Below, piece after piece: positions 25,803 to 36,512 of a stretch of DNA of 64,000 bases. The DNA comes from Methanobacterium sp. (GTDB lineage: Archaea; Methanobacteriota; Methanobacteria; Methanobacteriales; Methanobacteriaceae): contig NZ_JACRGA010000026.1 in NCBI RefSeq assembly GCF_016217785.1, positions 44,626-108,625 on the forward strand, written 5' to 3'. The position numbers and the translations under genes are program-made. Position 1 is the first letter of the stretch. Every line of letters begins with the position of its first letter. The notes below the pieces were generated by a model, which saw only the letters and a program-made list of their open reading frames with translations, was not told where the DNA came from and searched no databases.

Positions 25803-26336
25803 TTGTTAGACAAATTGAAAAGTTTGAGCATTCAGGGTCAAACCACCAAAGACCAGCTTTTATGTGTACTTAGGGAAGATGCCAGAAAATTTAATCTTAA
25901 TGATATTCAACAGTGCAGCCTTCAGATTCAACAGGAAGCAGAATGTATACATACTAATTACAAGATTGAGTATATAAAAGCCGAAATCGGATTTCTAATT
26001 CGTATCCGAGAGGTTAAAGATGATAACCTTTATTATGCTGGCCAGGTGGATGTGGAGGAACTGAATACTGCCATTGACATTCTTGAAGTACAGGAAAAAA
26101 TGGTAAAAGACATGGAAGAGATGAACCCCGCCATCCTCCAGATATATTCAATCATATCCTTATACACTACATTTATAAAGGATGAACCTATCCATCAGGT
26201 GGGAACACTATTCCCCGGGGGGTTCACGGTTAAAAAGGAGGGGGATAAGTATACTTGCCCGGTGAAAGATAACAACGATGACAATCCCCTGGCATTGTGC
26301 CCCTTTTGTATTGCAGAACAGGATGAAGAAGTTTAA
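25803..26336 (+). CDS. DUF2115 family protein, copy 2
   Basis: 177 residues, beginning with a TTG at 25803 behind GAGAGGG; no ATG fits. The layout matches the paralogue at 16495: a helical N-terminal part, then PIHQVGTLFPGGF and YTCPVKDNNDDNPLALCPFCIAEQDEE. It follows the Fe-S gene by 72 bases. Unknown function; appearing once in the arsenic operon and once in the Tus-like operon suggests a shared sulfur or metalloid task. Confidence 0.85.
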   Translation: MLDKLKSLSIQGQTTKDQLLCVLREDARKFNLNDIQQCSLQIQQEAECIHTNYKIEYIKAEIGFLIRIREVKDDNLYYAGQVDVEELNTAIDILEVQEKMVKDMEEMNPAILQIYSIISLYTTFIKDEPIHQVGTLFPGGFTVKKEGDKYTCPVKDNNDDNPLALCPFCIAEQDEEV

Positions 26337-26441
26337 TGTTAAATACCTCTCATCATTATTATAGAATTAGTTTGATAAAAATTAGAAATGGAAAGCATAG
26401 GATGGTAAATTAGAAAAATACTCCTAAATTTTAATATTCAC

Positions 26442-27425
26442 TTAAAAAACATGGGAATTATTCTTGAACCATTCCACAGAATCTTTCAGGGACTCTTTAA
26501 TGGGGCGTGGATCATATCCCAACTCTTTTCTTGCTTTAAAATTATTTATATTACAGTTACTTACCAGTACCTCGGTAGAATAACTGGTGAAGAGTGGTTT
26601 GCTTTTACTGTTCCGGTAGTACAATGAAGTTATTTTACCTGCAGCATTAGCCATCCAGTGGGGTACCTTGAGCCAGGGACGTTTTACTCCTGTAATCTCT
26701 TCCAGGGTAAACATGAGCTCCTGCACCGTGATCTTCTCTCCGGATAAGATGTAAGTTCCACCAGCTTTACCCCTCCTGCAGGCCAGGATCAGGCCCTCTG
26801 CCACATCCCTCACATCAACGAAGTCGTAAGCCCCGTCAATATAGGCTTTCATATTTCCATTCATGTACTTAAGGATTAACTGACCCATCTGGGATACATT
26901 ATAGTCACAGGGGCCTATTATTCCACTGGGGCAGACAATCACCGAGTCAAGACCTTTTTTCACACCCTCAAGAACTTCTAACGATGCCTGGGCTTTGGTA
27001 CGATCGTAGCCTCCCCTGGAATATTCAGGCTCGTAAAAACAGGTTTCATCAATTTGGGTCCCATGTGGAGGTTCCTTCAGGGCATGAACTGAACTGGTAT
27101 AAATTAAACGATCAACATTATTTTTAAGGCAGGCTTCCACTACATTTCGGGTTCCCATAACATTAACCCGGTAGAGAAGTTCATCCTGTCCAGACATTAT
27201 GGAAATAATTCCAGCTAGATGGAATACCCTATCCACATCTTCAAATAAGGGTGAAATTGAATTAAAATCAGTTATATCCCCTTCAACAATCTCCACATCC
27301 AAACCAGCCAGTGGTCTAAGATCATCTCCAGGGAGGATCAACACCCTAACTGCCATTCGGCTTGAAGTCAGTTTCTTTACCAGAACGTTTCCAATGTGTC
27401 CAGTGGCCCCGGTAACTAAAATCAT
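26442..27425 (-). CDS. NAD-dependent epimerase/dehydratase (extended SDR)
   Basis: 327 residues from the ATG at 27425 (SD GGGAAT); the longer frame to 27467 would put 14 residues before the Rossmann motif. MILVTGATGHIGNVLVKKL is the NAD(P)-binding GxxGxxG strand, DRVFHLAGIIS follows, and YTSSVHAL plus YDRTKAQASLEVL supply the Ser/Tyr-x3-Lys catalytic set. C-terminal ITGVKRPWLKVPHW suits substrate binding. Likely acts on a nucleotide sugar or a sterol/flavonol-like ketone; the subgroup resembles dihydroflavonol-reductase-like SDRs. Confidence 0.9.
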   Translation of the reverse strand: MILVTGATGHIGNVLVKKLTSSRMAVRVLILPGDDLRPLAGLDVEIVEGDITDFNSISPLFEDVDRVFHLAGIISIMSGQDELLYRVNVMGTRNVVEACLKNNVDRLIYTSSVHALKEPPHGTQIDETCFYEPEYSRGGYDRTKAQASLEVLEGVKKGLDSVIVCPSGIIGPCDYNVSQMGQLILKYMNGNMKAYIDGAYDFVDVRDVAEGLILACRRGKAGGTYILSGEKITVQELMFTLEEITGVKRPWLKVPHWMANAAGKITSLYYRNSKSKPLFTSYSTEVLVSNCNINNFKARKELGYDPRPIKESLKDSVEWFKNNSHVF

Positions 27426-27656
27426 GTTTATTCCCGACTGGTTCCATTTATTTCTAACTAATTTCACTTTAAATTCATTTATTATATTTATAAAACAATC
27501 TTAATGAATTTATGCGAGAGGTGTTTCTTCAGTTAAATCATAACTATTTGACTAATAATAGGAGTTAGAAATATAATAAAAATAATCTGACTAAAAACAG
27601 AAGAATGGAATCCGTAAATGAAATTTGTTGATATATTGGAATTAAATGAAACTAAT

Positions 27657-28307
<651 letters not shown>

Positions 28308-28873
28308 CTTTAAACACCCTTTAAAGTAACAATATCAATATAATAGAAGTATAACAATACTCAAGTGACGTAAAATTTCGTATTTTCAACAAATTTCGTA
28401 TTTTCAACAAATGTGTATGTCATACAGATTCTAATTACCATCTTTAAATAATTATGCAGTTAGCTTTATAATGTCTATTAGTTCTGGTTAACCAACAATA
28501 GTTCTAGACAGGACTTAAAGATAGACCTCACATCCCATATAAATTTGCCGACAAGCAGCAATAACCATAATTCCCATGATGCTTGCAGGAACCAATTATT
28601 AAATTGATTAACCTTATTAGGCATTTTTAACTGATAATTCAAGGTTTAAAATGAAATCAGATTGTATTCAGTGTTAAAAAGAGGGGATTTTTTTTATAAT
28701 CCTTTGAAAACATCTGGTCCTTCCGTGTTATAAAAAAGATGGAAGAAAAAAATTAGCTATTATTTTCTTATTTGAGTATATTGGTTATTCAAAATAGAAA
28801 AATGGGCATTTTAAGGGAAAATGAGAAGTTTACTTTTCAATAAATTAAAAAAATAGAATACGAATAAATTCCC
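28308..28873. other. Spacer with tandem 18-base repeat
   Basis: No gene seen. AAATTTCGTATTTTCAAC occurs twice head to tail (28373-28390 and 28391-28408), upstream of trkA. T- and A-runs at 28688-28700 and 28850 could end transcripts. The rest is AT-rich without a recognisable element. Confidence 0.45.
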
Positions 28874-29362
<489 letters not shown>

Positions 29363-29759
29363 TGTTCCTCCTGGTTCTATTTAATGATAAACACGAGCCA
29401 GGTGTTTTAATATTAGTTAAATATTATTATATACTTTTATTACTGTTCTTATTATTATTGTTAATTGTTTGTTTTGTAAGCTTTTAAGCAGCATAACATT
29501 TATATTCACATTTTTGAGTCATACGGATTCTTGATGTGGTCCTTTTAATTCTTTTGGAATTAAGTAAGAACTAGTCTATTTTATTCAATCCTAATAATAA
29601 ATAGCTATGCCCAAATTACACCCAAATATTAACAAATCAGGGGAAGTTTAAGCAGCCCTAAATATCTCGGATGGTCTCATAAAATATTTATTCGGGACTT
29701 TGGGATTATAAATAGGAAGTGCAATGTAAAAAAGGTTAAAAAAAGATTCAATGAATAAA
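29363..29759. other. AT-rich spacer, nothing recognised
   Basis: Upstream region of the NYN gene and downstream region of the GyrI-like gene. An A-run pair at 29729-29747 reads as T-runs on the minus strand and probably terminates the GyrI-like transcript. Confidence 0.4.
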
Positions 29760-30221
29760 TTATTTCATTTTTATCACTGGAAACTGCACTTCGGTTAAAA
29801 GTTCACTTTCAGGAACCTCTGCAGGATCGTTGAGGTACACTTCGGTTACTGGTCCCACAATGTCGTAGCCATTTTTAACAGCATAATCTACCACGGAGTG
29901 TATAACTGGCCCTACTGCCGTATAAGGGCCCTGGTGTATGGCTGACAGTACCGTGTGCTCGGGGATTTCCTTAATACCGATCTTGCCTTCGGGTACTGCA
30001 TCTCCTGCAAATGAAAAACCGATTTCATATCTCAAGTCTTCCTCAGCCACATCTTCCGGGCTGTTGTAGTAGGTTCCATAAACTCGGCCAGTCATTTTAA
30101 GTTCTTTTCCCATAACCCACTGCCCTACCTCTTGTATGTAATCAGGGATACGATCATAACTTCCACTGTATGGAATATAAGCCACTTTGGCCTCTTCAAT
30201 CCTTTTTTCTATTACTTCCAT
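29760..30221 (-). CDS. GyrI-like (AraC effector-binding domain) protein, copy 1
   Basis: 153 residues, a stand-alone GyrI-like/SOUL-fold domain with two related halves. VAYIPYSGSYDRIPDYIQEVGQW, YGTYYNSPEDV, and the C-terminal HTVLSAIHQGPYTAVGPVIHSVVDYAVKNGY and VTEVYLNDPAEVPESELLTEVQFPV are typical. Small-molecule binding is expected. The protein at 31106 is a paralogue with the same motifs. SD GGGTG precedes the ATG. Confidence 0.88.
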   Translation of the reverse strand: MEVIEKRIEEAKVAYIPYSGSYDRIPDYIQEVGQWVMGKELKMTGRVYGTYYNSPEDVAEEDLRYEIGFSFAGDAVPEGKIGIKEIPEHTVLSAIHQGPYTAVGPVIHSVVDYAVKNGYDIVGPVTEVYLNDPAEVPESELLTEVQFPVIKMK

Positions 30222-30425
30222 GTTTTACACCCTTAATGTAAACTTAGTTTTCCATTTGTTAACTATTTTATTGATGGACTTTTCCCGATCTCATAAAACT
30301 TTGAATGTAAATTTTGGTAAGATAATGGTGTTAAATGAACACTCAATGAGATGATATTGGAGTTAGATGTATATTGCCAAATAATCCCCGATAATTTTAT
30401 ATCTTAATGGGGAAACCATATTCTA

Positions 30426-31031
30426 ATGACAAATTCTAATTCAATAAATAACTGGGTGACTACCAGTCGTATTGAAACATTGGTGGATGGTGTATTTGCC
30501 ATTGCCATGACCCTTTTGGTTTTAAGTATTGGAGTGCCTGATGTATCTTCTGCCTTAACTGAAGCTGCATTCCAACAGCAACTATGGGATTTATGGCCTA
30601 AACTGTTAAGTTATGCCCTGAGTTTCTGGATACTGGCTGGATTCTGGAGGGTGAATCATCAGCAGTTTTTCTTCATTAAACGTTCCAACACTACTTTGAT
30701 CACCATAAATGTTTTCTGGTTACTTTTTATAGCAATGGTACCCTTTTCCACCGAGATAATAGGAGAATTTGGTAGTTATTTCACAGCCAGTGTGATATTC
30801 CAGTTGAACCTGTTTTTCGCAGGTGTTTTATATTGTGTGAACTGGATTTATGCAGTCCGAAAAGGATTAGTTGATGAAGATCTGGATGAATCATCAGCGA
30901 AGCTAATAACCAGAACCACTATGATTTTCCCGGTATTGGCCATAGTGGCCCTTGGCTTGTCTTATTATTTCTTTGCCTGGGCTAACCTGGTGTACCTGGC
31001 CAATCCACTCATAAAAAAGCTTATCCAGTAA
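30426..31031 (+). CDS. TMEM175-like (DUF1211) membrane protein
   Basis: 201 residues with six hydrophobic spans. TSRIETLVDGVFAIAMTLLVLSIGVP is the first span of the DUF1211/TMEM175 family; the family's FSD triad appears as LVD. A second related motif, FWRVNHQQFFFIKRSN, follows span 3. Bacterial and archaeal relatives of TMEM175 form potassium channels, so ion conduction is a reasonable inference. It lies between the two GyrI-like genes on the opposite strand. Confidence 0.88.
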   Translation: MTNSNSINNWVTTSRIETLVDGVFAIAMTLLVLSIGVPDVSSALTEAAFQQQLWDLWPKLLSYALSFWILAGFWRVNHQQFFFIKRSNTTLITINVFWLLFIAMVPFSTEIIGEFGSYFTASVIFQLNLFFAGVLYCVNWIYAVRKGLVDEDLDESSAKLITRTTMIFPVLAIVALGLSYYFFAWANLVYLANPLIKKLIQ

Positions 31032-31059
31032 CCAAACACTACCTACTGTTCTAATTAGA

Positions 31060-31094
31060 AGATTTTTTTTATTCTATGTTTTTTAATTTTTTGC
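31060..31094 (+). terminator. Oligo-T terminator
   Basis: Runs of eight, six and six T follow the TMEM175-like gene on the plus strand, before the convergent GyrI-like gene. Confidence 0.5.
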
Positions 31095-31105
31095 ATATTT
31101 GGAAA

Positions 31106-31564
<459 letters not shown>

Positions 31565-32012
31565 TGTCAATCACTCTCTTTTGAATTACTTTTCAATGTC
31601 ATTAATTTAGACATTTAGAATTATCTAGTTTTGGTGAGCAACTGAAAAGTAATTTCATTATTTAACAATGAAATACACCAATACAGACAATTTTAATTTT
31701 TATTCAGGTCATAGTTTTTAAAAGCAGCCACCACCAGACTGTAATTGTACAAATCCAATTCCATTTATTATCCTGAAAATATAAGCATTTCATAACATTC
31801 CTGGTAATTTTTAAATTCCTTAAAGGAATAGCTCATTTGCCAATCCCTTATGGCATTATTAAATCTTTTTTGTTTTTATTACCATCTAATTTCTTCACAC
31901 CGTACTTTATAATCCATTGATACCCTTAACTGGATTAAGAACGAGTTTATCTACTCCTCTAATTTCAATAATTATCGGGGTTATTGTCCTAAAACCCAGA
32001 AAACTACTTTTT
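31565..32012. other. Spacer, nothing recognised
   Basis: About 450 AT-rich bases between two minus-strand genes. No ORF with a ribosome binding site, no clear palindrome and no RNA-like structure was seen. Confidence 0.4.
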
Positions 32013-32615
32013 TTACTTAAATAATTTTAAACCATCCTTAAATCCTTCACCAACTTTCTCACCTAGTTTATAATAACCTCGAAGGGATAAATCGTAAATC
32101 AATGGTGATACTTTTTCAATGTTTATTCTAGTCAATTCTTGACCTTCTTTCACATTTATGGTAGACAATACTTCTTCATCAGCCTTCAAATCCACTACTT
32201 CGCCTATGAACATGGTATGAGACCCCAGAAAAATTGTTTCTTTCAACTGACAGGATATAACCACTGGAAACTCCAAAATGTATGGTGCATCTACTAATTC
32301 ACTTTGTACTGGTGTGAGTCCTGAAACTTCAAATTTATCCACTTTTTTCCCAGTGGCCAGTCCAAAATAATCAGCTTCTTCCATGTATTTATCAGAAGGG
32401 ATGGACACAGTGAAGGCATTTCTTTTCATGATATTGTGGTAGGTGCATGTGGCTTCACGGAGGGACACATAGATGCATGGTGGGGTCAGACAGCATATCC
32501 CTCCTGCAGCGGCATTCATCACATTGGGCTTACCTTTGTCATTGTAGGATCCCACTGGAAACCTAAATTTTTTGCTCCGAGACTCTTTTTCATATAATAC
32601 ACCCTCTCTAATCAT
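32013..32615 (-). CDS. Flavoredoxin-like flavin reductase, N-terminus disturbed
   Basis: The open frame gives 200 residues. The core GKPNVMNAAAGGICCLTPPCIYVSLREATCTYHNI and AFTVSIPSD match FMN-binding flavin reductase-like proteins (flavoredoxin). The N-terminus does not. A start with a good SD (GAGAGGG, nine bases) is at 32593 in another frame and reads MKKSLGAKNL, exactly what the family shows, while the long frame picks up only at FPVGSYNDKGK. A short deletion not divisible by three near 32555-32570 would explain both. The gene may therefore be non-functional or mis-sequenced. Confidence 0.75.
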   Translation of the reverse strand: MIREGVLYEKESRSKKFRFPVGSYNDKGKPNVMNAAAGGICCLTPPCIYVSLREATCTYHNIMKRNAFTVSIPSDKYMEEADYFGLATGKKVDKFEVSGLTPVQSELVDAPYILEFPVVISCQLKETIFLGSHTMFIGEVVDLKADEEVLSTINVKEGQELTRINIEKVSPLIYDLSLRGYYKLGEKVGEGFKDGLKLFK

Positions 32616-32638
32616 TAATCTAAATTAACATGATAATA

Positions 32639-33346
32639 TCACAATTTAGAACAGACATAGCCCCTTAAATTATCTGCTTTAACTTCCACAGAATCAATTG
32701 AAAATCCCGCTTTCACCAGCAAACCTTCCATTATCCAGTCATAGGTACTGAATTCATCACGGATATGAACTTCAATTTCATCCGCCATGGAATCACCCGC
32801 AGTATCCCTCATTTCTTGTATCATCTTTCCAAGGGCCTTTTGATAATCCTGACTATTAAAGGTGAACACAACATCGAAAAGATAGAGCTTTCCACCTGTT
32901 TTTAGAATTTCTGCCATTTTAAGGAGTGCCACTGATTTCCAGAAATCAGGGAGGTGATGAAGTGCAACCATGGAAACGATTTTATCTACTTTATGGGACT
33001 TACCATGATTGTAAGTTAAAAATCCTGCGCAATGAGTTTCAATATTGGTAATTTCCTCATTTTTAGCTTTTTCTTCGAGAATATCGAGCATTTCTCTTGA
33101 AATATCCACACCAATGACTTTCTTACAATTTTTTGTAAGATTTAATGCAATTCCACCAGTTCCACAACCGAAATCCAGTACAGTATCATCTGGTGTAATT
33201 CCTAATGTCTGAACAATGGCCTCTGTTTCATCCTCGAAGTTTCTAAATTTTTGATGTTCTTTATCATATTCTCGGGCTATTTCTGGATCTAAATAATCCA
33301 CTCCTGCCTGTTTTTCATCATAATACCATTTTTGATTGTTTCCCAT
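32639..33346 (-). CDS. Class I SAM-dependent methyltransferase
   Basis: 235 residues from the ATG at 33346 (MGNNQKWYYDEKQAGVDYLDP), 19 codons inside the longest frame. TVLDFGCGTGGIALNLT is SAM motif I, KKVIGVDISREML the acidic loop, and KVDKIVSMVALHHLPDFWKS motif II-III, as in UbiE/Methyltransf_11 proteins. Substrate unknown. It ends 23 bases before the flavin reductase frame, so the two are probably one operon. Confidence 0.88.
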   Translation of the reverse strand: MGNNQKWYYDEKQAGVDYLDPEIAREYDKEHQKFRNFEDETEAIVQTLGITPDDTVLDFGCGTGGIALNLTKNCKKVIGVDISREMLDILEEKAKNEEITNIETHCAGFLTYNHGKSHKVDKIVSMVALHHLPDFWKSVALLKMAEILKTGGKLYLFDVVFTFNSQDYQKALGKMIQEMRDTAGDSMADEIEVHIRDEFSTYDWIMEGLLVKAGFSIDSVEVKADNLRGYVCSKL

Positions 33347-33711
33347 TTTCGTCACATTCCCCACTAATCTTACTGTTGATATTTTTAATATGGATACCTG
33401 CAATTGTTTATTCTATTTTAATTTTGCCAGATTATGTTGATCAAACCTGATTATGTTGATCAAAATTAATACTCCGACACAGATATACATATGAACAGGA
33501 ATTATTTCATAACCCTAATTATTCCATAACCCCTCCTGGAACTTCAATATTGTACGGTTATTTTGAATACATGTCCAAAATTGGCATATACAAAAAACAT
33601 GAGTGGGATGGAAGCCAACCGAAGATTCCTGAAGATGTATGGGTTGTGTCCACTTATTTATATCCGATATAATAATTTACAATGAGAATCTTAAATAAAA
33701 CCGTGATTTTT
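33347..33711. promoter_or_regulatory. Divergent promoter region with paired TTGATCAA palindromes
   Basis: GATTATGTTGATCAAA occurs at 33430-33445 and 33449-33464, each holding the palindrome TTGATCAA, 19 bases apart and so nearly two helical turns. This looks like a dimeric repressor site for the minus-strand methyltransferase and/or the plus-strand hydrolase. A 33-codon frame at 33571-33672 has no SD and is not counted as a gene. Confidence 0.45.
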
Positions 33712-35004
33712 ATGAGTTCTTTAAATTTCGAGAATCTAAAGGCATTAGCAGAGAGATTTGTCTCTCAACTGTTACAGAAAAATTATGACAGGGCAGCCAG
33801 CCAGTTTGATGACCAGATGAAAACTGCTTTTCCTGAATCTGAGTTAAAGAAGTCATGGCAACGTCTAACTCTACCCGCAGGTGATTTAATTCAGATGGGT
33901 GTGTTGCAAACTGCTGAAATGGAAGGCCATCGGATTGTTAGTGTCAGATGTCAGTTTGAATTGGCTGCCATTGATGTACAATTGGTGTTTAATAGTCAGG
34001 GCCAAATCAGTGGATTGAGTTTAATACCCTCAAAAACTGAGTACCATCCACCCGCATATGTGGATACTTCTACTTTCAGAGAGGTTGAAGTGACTATTGG
34101 GAAGGGTAAATGGGCAGTGCCAGGTACTCTTACAATCCCAAATAATTCTTCTGATAATACTGAACCTTTTCCAGGTGTGGTGCTGGTTCATGGTTCAGGC
34201 CCCAATGATCGGGATGAAACTATTGGCCCCAACAAGATATTCCGTGATCTGGTATGGGGTCTGGCTTCAAAAGGAATTGGAGTGCTAAGATATGATAAAC
34301 GAACCCTTAAACATGCTTCAGAGTTCACAGAAGACATTGTTTCCAAGATGACAGTCAAGGAAGAAGTCATTGAAGATGCACTACTAGCAGTTAACTTAAT
34401 GCGCGAGACACCTGAAATCGATTCGAGCCGTGTTTTTGTGTTGGGTCACAGTTTAGGTGCGTCTGTTGCCCCTCGTATCGGAGAGCAGGATACGGATCTG
34501 GCGGGACTGATTATCATGGCCGGGACTATCCGCCCACTGGAAGATACTATTTTAGAACAATTCACCTACCTTTACAGTCTTGCTGGATCTATGACCGATG
34601 AACAGAAGGCCACATTAGAATCTTTGAAAGTTAAAGTAGCCCGTGTGAAGGACCCCGAACTTTCTGAGGGAGTTCCATCAAAAGAACTACCTTTAGGGAT
34701 CTCAGCTACATATTTCCTGGATTTACGCAGTCATCCGACTAAAGAAATCCTGAAAAACCTGTCCTTGCCTATGTTGATTTTGCAAGGAGGACGTGATTAT
34801 CAGGTTTCACCCACCCAAGACTTCCAAGTATGGGAAGACGAGCTTAAATCTCGAAAAAATGTTTCTTTCCATATTTTTCCCAGCTTAAACCATCTATTTA
34901 TTGAAGGGAAGGGTAAATCAACTCCACAGGAATATGGAGTTGAGGGTCATGTTAGTGAAGAAGTAATAGAAGATATCAGTCAATGGTTAAAAAAATTTGA
35001 GTAG
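33712..35004 (+). CDS. Alpha/beta hydrolase with N-terminal DUF3887-like domain
   Basis: 430 residues from the ATG at 33712; the longer frame to 33682 adds ten unlikely residues. Residues ~5-110 form a DUF3887-type NTF2-like domain (RFVSQLLQKNYDRAASQFDDQM). The rest is a hydrolase: VVLVHGSGPNDRDETIGPNK oxyanion strand, VLGHSLGASVAPRI nucleophile elbow (Ser), LILQGGRDYQVSP acid, and NHLFIEGKG histidine. The same two-part layout occurs in bacterial secreted or cytosolic esterases; no signal peptide is seen here. Confidence 0.9.
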   Translation: MSSLNFENLKALAERFVSQLLQKNYDRAASQFDDQMKTAFPESELKKSWQRLTLPAGDLIQMGVLQTAEMEGHRIVSVRCQFELAAIDVQLVFNSQGQISGLSLIPSKTEYHPPAYVDTSTFREVEVTIGKGKWAVPGTLTIPNNSSDNTEPFPGVVLVHGSGPNDRDETIGPNKIFRDLVWGLASKGIGVLRYDKRTLKHASEFTEDIVSKMTVKEEVIEDALLAVNLMRETPEIDSSRVFVLGHSLGASVAPRIGEQDTDLAGLIIMAGTIRPLEDTILEQFTYLYSLAGSMTDEQKATLESLKVKVARVKDPELSEGVPSKELPLGISATYFLDLRSHPTKEILKNLSLPMLILQGGRDYQVSPTQDFQVWEDELKSRKNVSFHIFPSLNHLFIEGKGKSTPQEYGVEGHVSEEVIEDISQWLKKFE

Positions 35005-35054
35005 AAACTAATGACCTATTCATCTCTTTTATTTCTATTTGGAGGGCCTATAAA

Positions 35055-35564
35055 ATGTCATATAAATCCCACATCCCCGATGGATTAACATCCATCCGAT
35101 TCATAGCTGCCCCTCTCTTTTTTTATGCCTTTTTAAATGATTTATTTCTAGTATCACTCTTTATACTAATTTTATCAGGTATTACAGATGTATTAGATGG
35201 TTATGTGGCTAGAAAAATGGGCACATCATCAAATAAAGGAGCATATCTTGATGTGACTGCGGATTTTGCCCTTATTGTAATTTGTTTCTTGGCCTATATT
35301 ATCAAAGGATGGTATGATCCCCTGATCCTGGTCTTGATCATCGCCATGTTTTTGCTTTTCGTGGCTACATCAGGCCTTGAAAAACCAGTTTACGATCCAC
35401 TGGGCAAATATCTGGGAGCTTATCTTATGTTAATGATATTTATCTCCCTCATATTCCCTGAAATAGTTTTACGGCAAGTTTTACTTATTCTTTTAATATT
35501 AATCTGTTTAACATCTGTCCTTACTCGTTTATTCTTCTTTATGCGCAGATCAGATGGTTTATAA
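35055..35564 (+). CDS. CDP-alcohol phosphatidyltransferase
   Basis: 169 residues, about five to six spans. The catalytic signature D-G-x2-A-R-x8-G-x3-D-x3-D is intact in LDGYVARKMGTSSNKGAYLDVTAD. The family joins a CDP-activated lipid to an alcohol such as inositol phosphate, glycerol phosphate or serine; the acceptor cannot be read from the sequence. The SD GGAGGGCC is strong and the gene follows the hydrolase by 50 bases. Confidence 0.92.
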   Translation: MSYKSHIPDGLTSIRFIAAPLFFYAFLNDLFLVSLFILILSGITDVLDGYVARKMGTSSNKGAYLDVTADFALIVICFLAYIIKGWYDPLILVLIIAMFLLFVATSGLEKPVYDPLGKYLGAYLMLMIFISLIFPEIVLRQVLLILLILICLTSVLTRLFFFMRRSDGL

Positions 35565-35638
35565 AACGCTAGATCAACATTATAAACTTTTTTTAAGTTT
35601 ATAAACTTAGTTTATAAACTTAAATCTGCCTGACATTT

Positions 35639-36409
35639 TCACAAGATGAATGAAGAAAGTATCAGAGGGAACAGAACATGCAACACTATATCTGCGGAGA
35701 AGTGGCTGATCATGGCTGATTCCAATCCTTTTTTCCAGTAAAGCCAACCAAATATTATGGCCCCAATTCCATTTAGTACTATGGCTCTGACAATTACCAA
35801 TGGTGTGATGGCTATTATTGAGCCAGTTATAGGTAGATGTCCAATTCCAAAGAGAATTGCAGTTATTATAATGGCTAAGGAGATTCCGATGGTGGTGGGC
35901 TTCCCCTCTGGGGTTTTTTTAATTTTATAGAATATCCAGACTATAACCGTCATCACAAATAGTCTAAATAGTATTTCTTCACCAATTCCACCATAGAAAG
36001 ATGCTAAGAAGCTCTTCCAAAGTGGTACTGTTAACTCTGCACCCTGAAGAACACTGGATGCAGATGTGAATAGAAAGCTAAATAGAATGATTAAGATACC
36101 TGCAAGAACCCCTAATCCTACAGAAATACCTAAAATAGATTTCAGATAGTTTCCTACTTCTCTCCCTTCGAGCCAACCCTCCAATATTGGCATTTTGAAC
36201 CCAACACGTTTATATAGGGTTAAACCAACCAGGATGGCAATTGCAAACAGAATTATGCTTTGGATTAATTGTGCAATTAAAACAACCGGGGTGAAAACAC
36301 TGGCTAATGCCGGGCTAAGGGCCAGGGCATAAGGAAGGACCAGTAGACTGGCAATAATACTTGCAACAAAAAGAATCAAAAACAACTTCCAATTAATGTT
36401 TAATTTCAT
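35639..36409 (-). CDS. CPBP family intramembrane metalloprotease
   Basis: 256 residues from the ATG at 36409 (SD AGGTGAT; an upstream GTG at 36418 is part of that SD). Eight or so spans. The CPBP/Abi motifs are present: GGIGEEILFRLFVM (EExxxR) and GIGHLP (FxxxH type), then a HFSADIVLHV third motif. Prokaryotic CAAX-like proteases cleave membrane-embedded peptides; the substrate is unknown. Confidence 0.9.
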   Translation of the reverse strand: MKLNINWKLFLILFVASIIASLLVLPYALALSPALASVFTPVVLIAQLIQSIILFAIAILVGLTLYKRVGFKMPILEGWLEGREVGNYLKSILGISVGLGVLAGILIILFSFLFTSASSVLQGAELTVPLWKSFLASFYGGIGEEILFRLFVMTVIVWIFYKIKKTPEGKPTTIGISLAIIITAILFGIGHLPITGSIIAITPLVIVRAIVLNGIGAIIFGWLYWKKGLESAMISHFSADIVLHVLFPLILSSFIL

Positions 36410-36512
36410 ATTTATCACCTATTCAATACTTAATTTCCATGTTAATTAACTTATTCAACGCATTTTAGGATTATAACCATCTTATGTTATTAATTAAGTT
36501 AAGTAAAGTTTA

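Noticed and set aside
33571..33672. 33-codon plus-strand ORF (MSKIGIYKKHEWDG...)
   Set aside because: Composition is protein-like, but there is no SD or family match; could be a remnant, not supportable as a gene.
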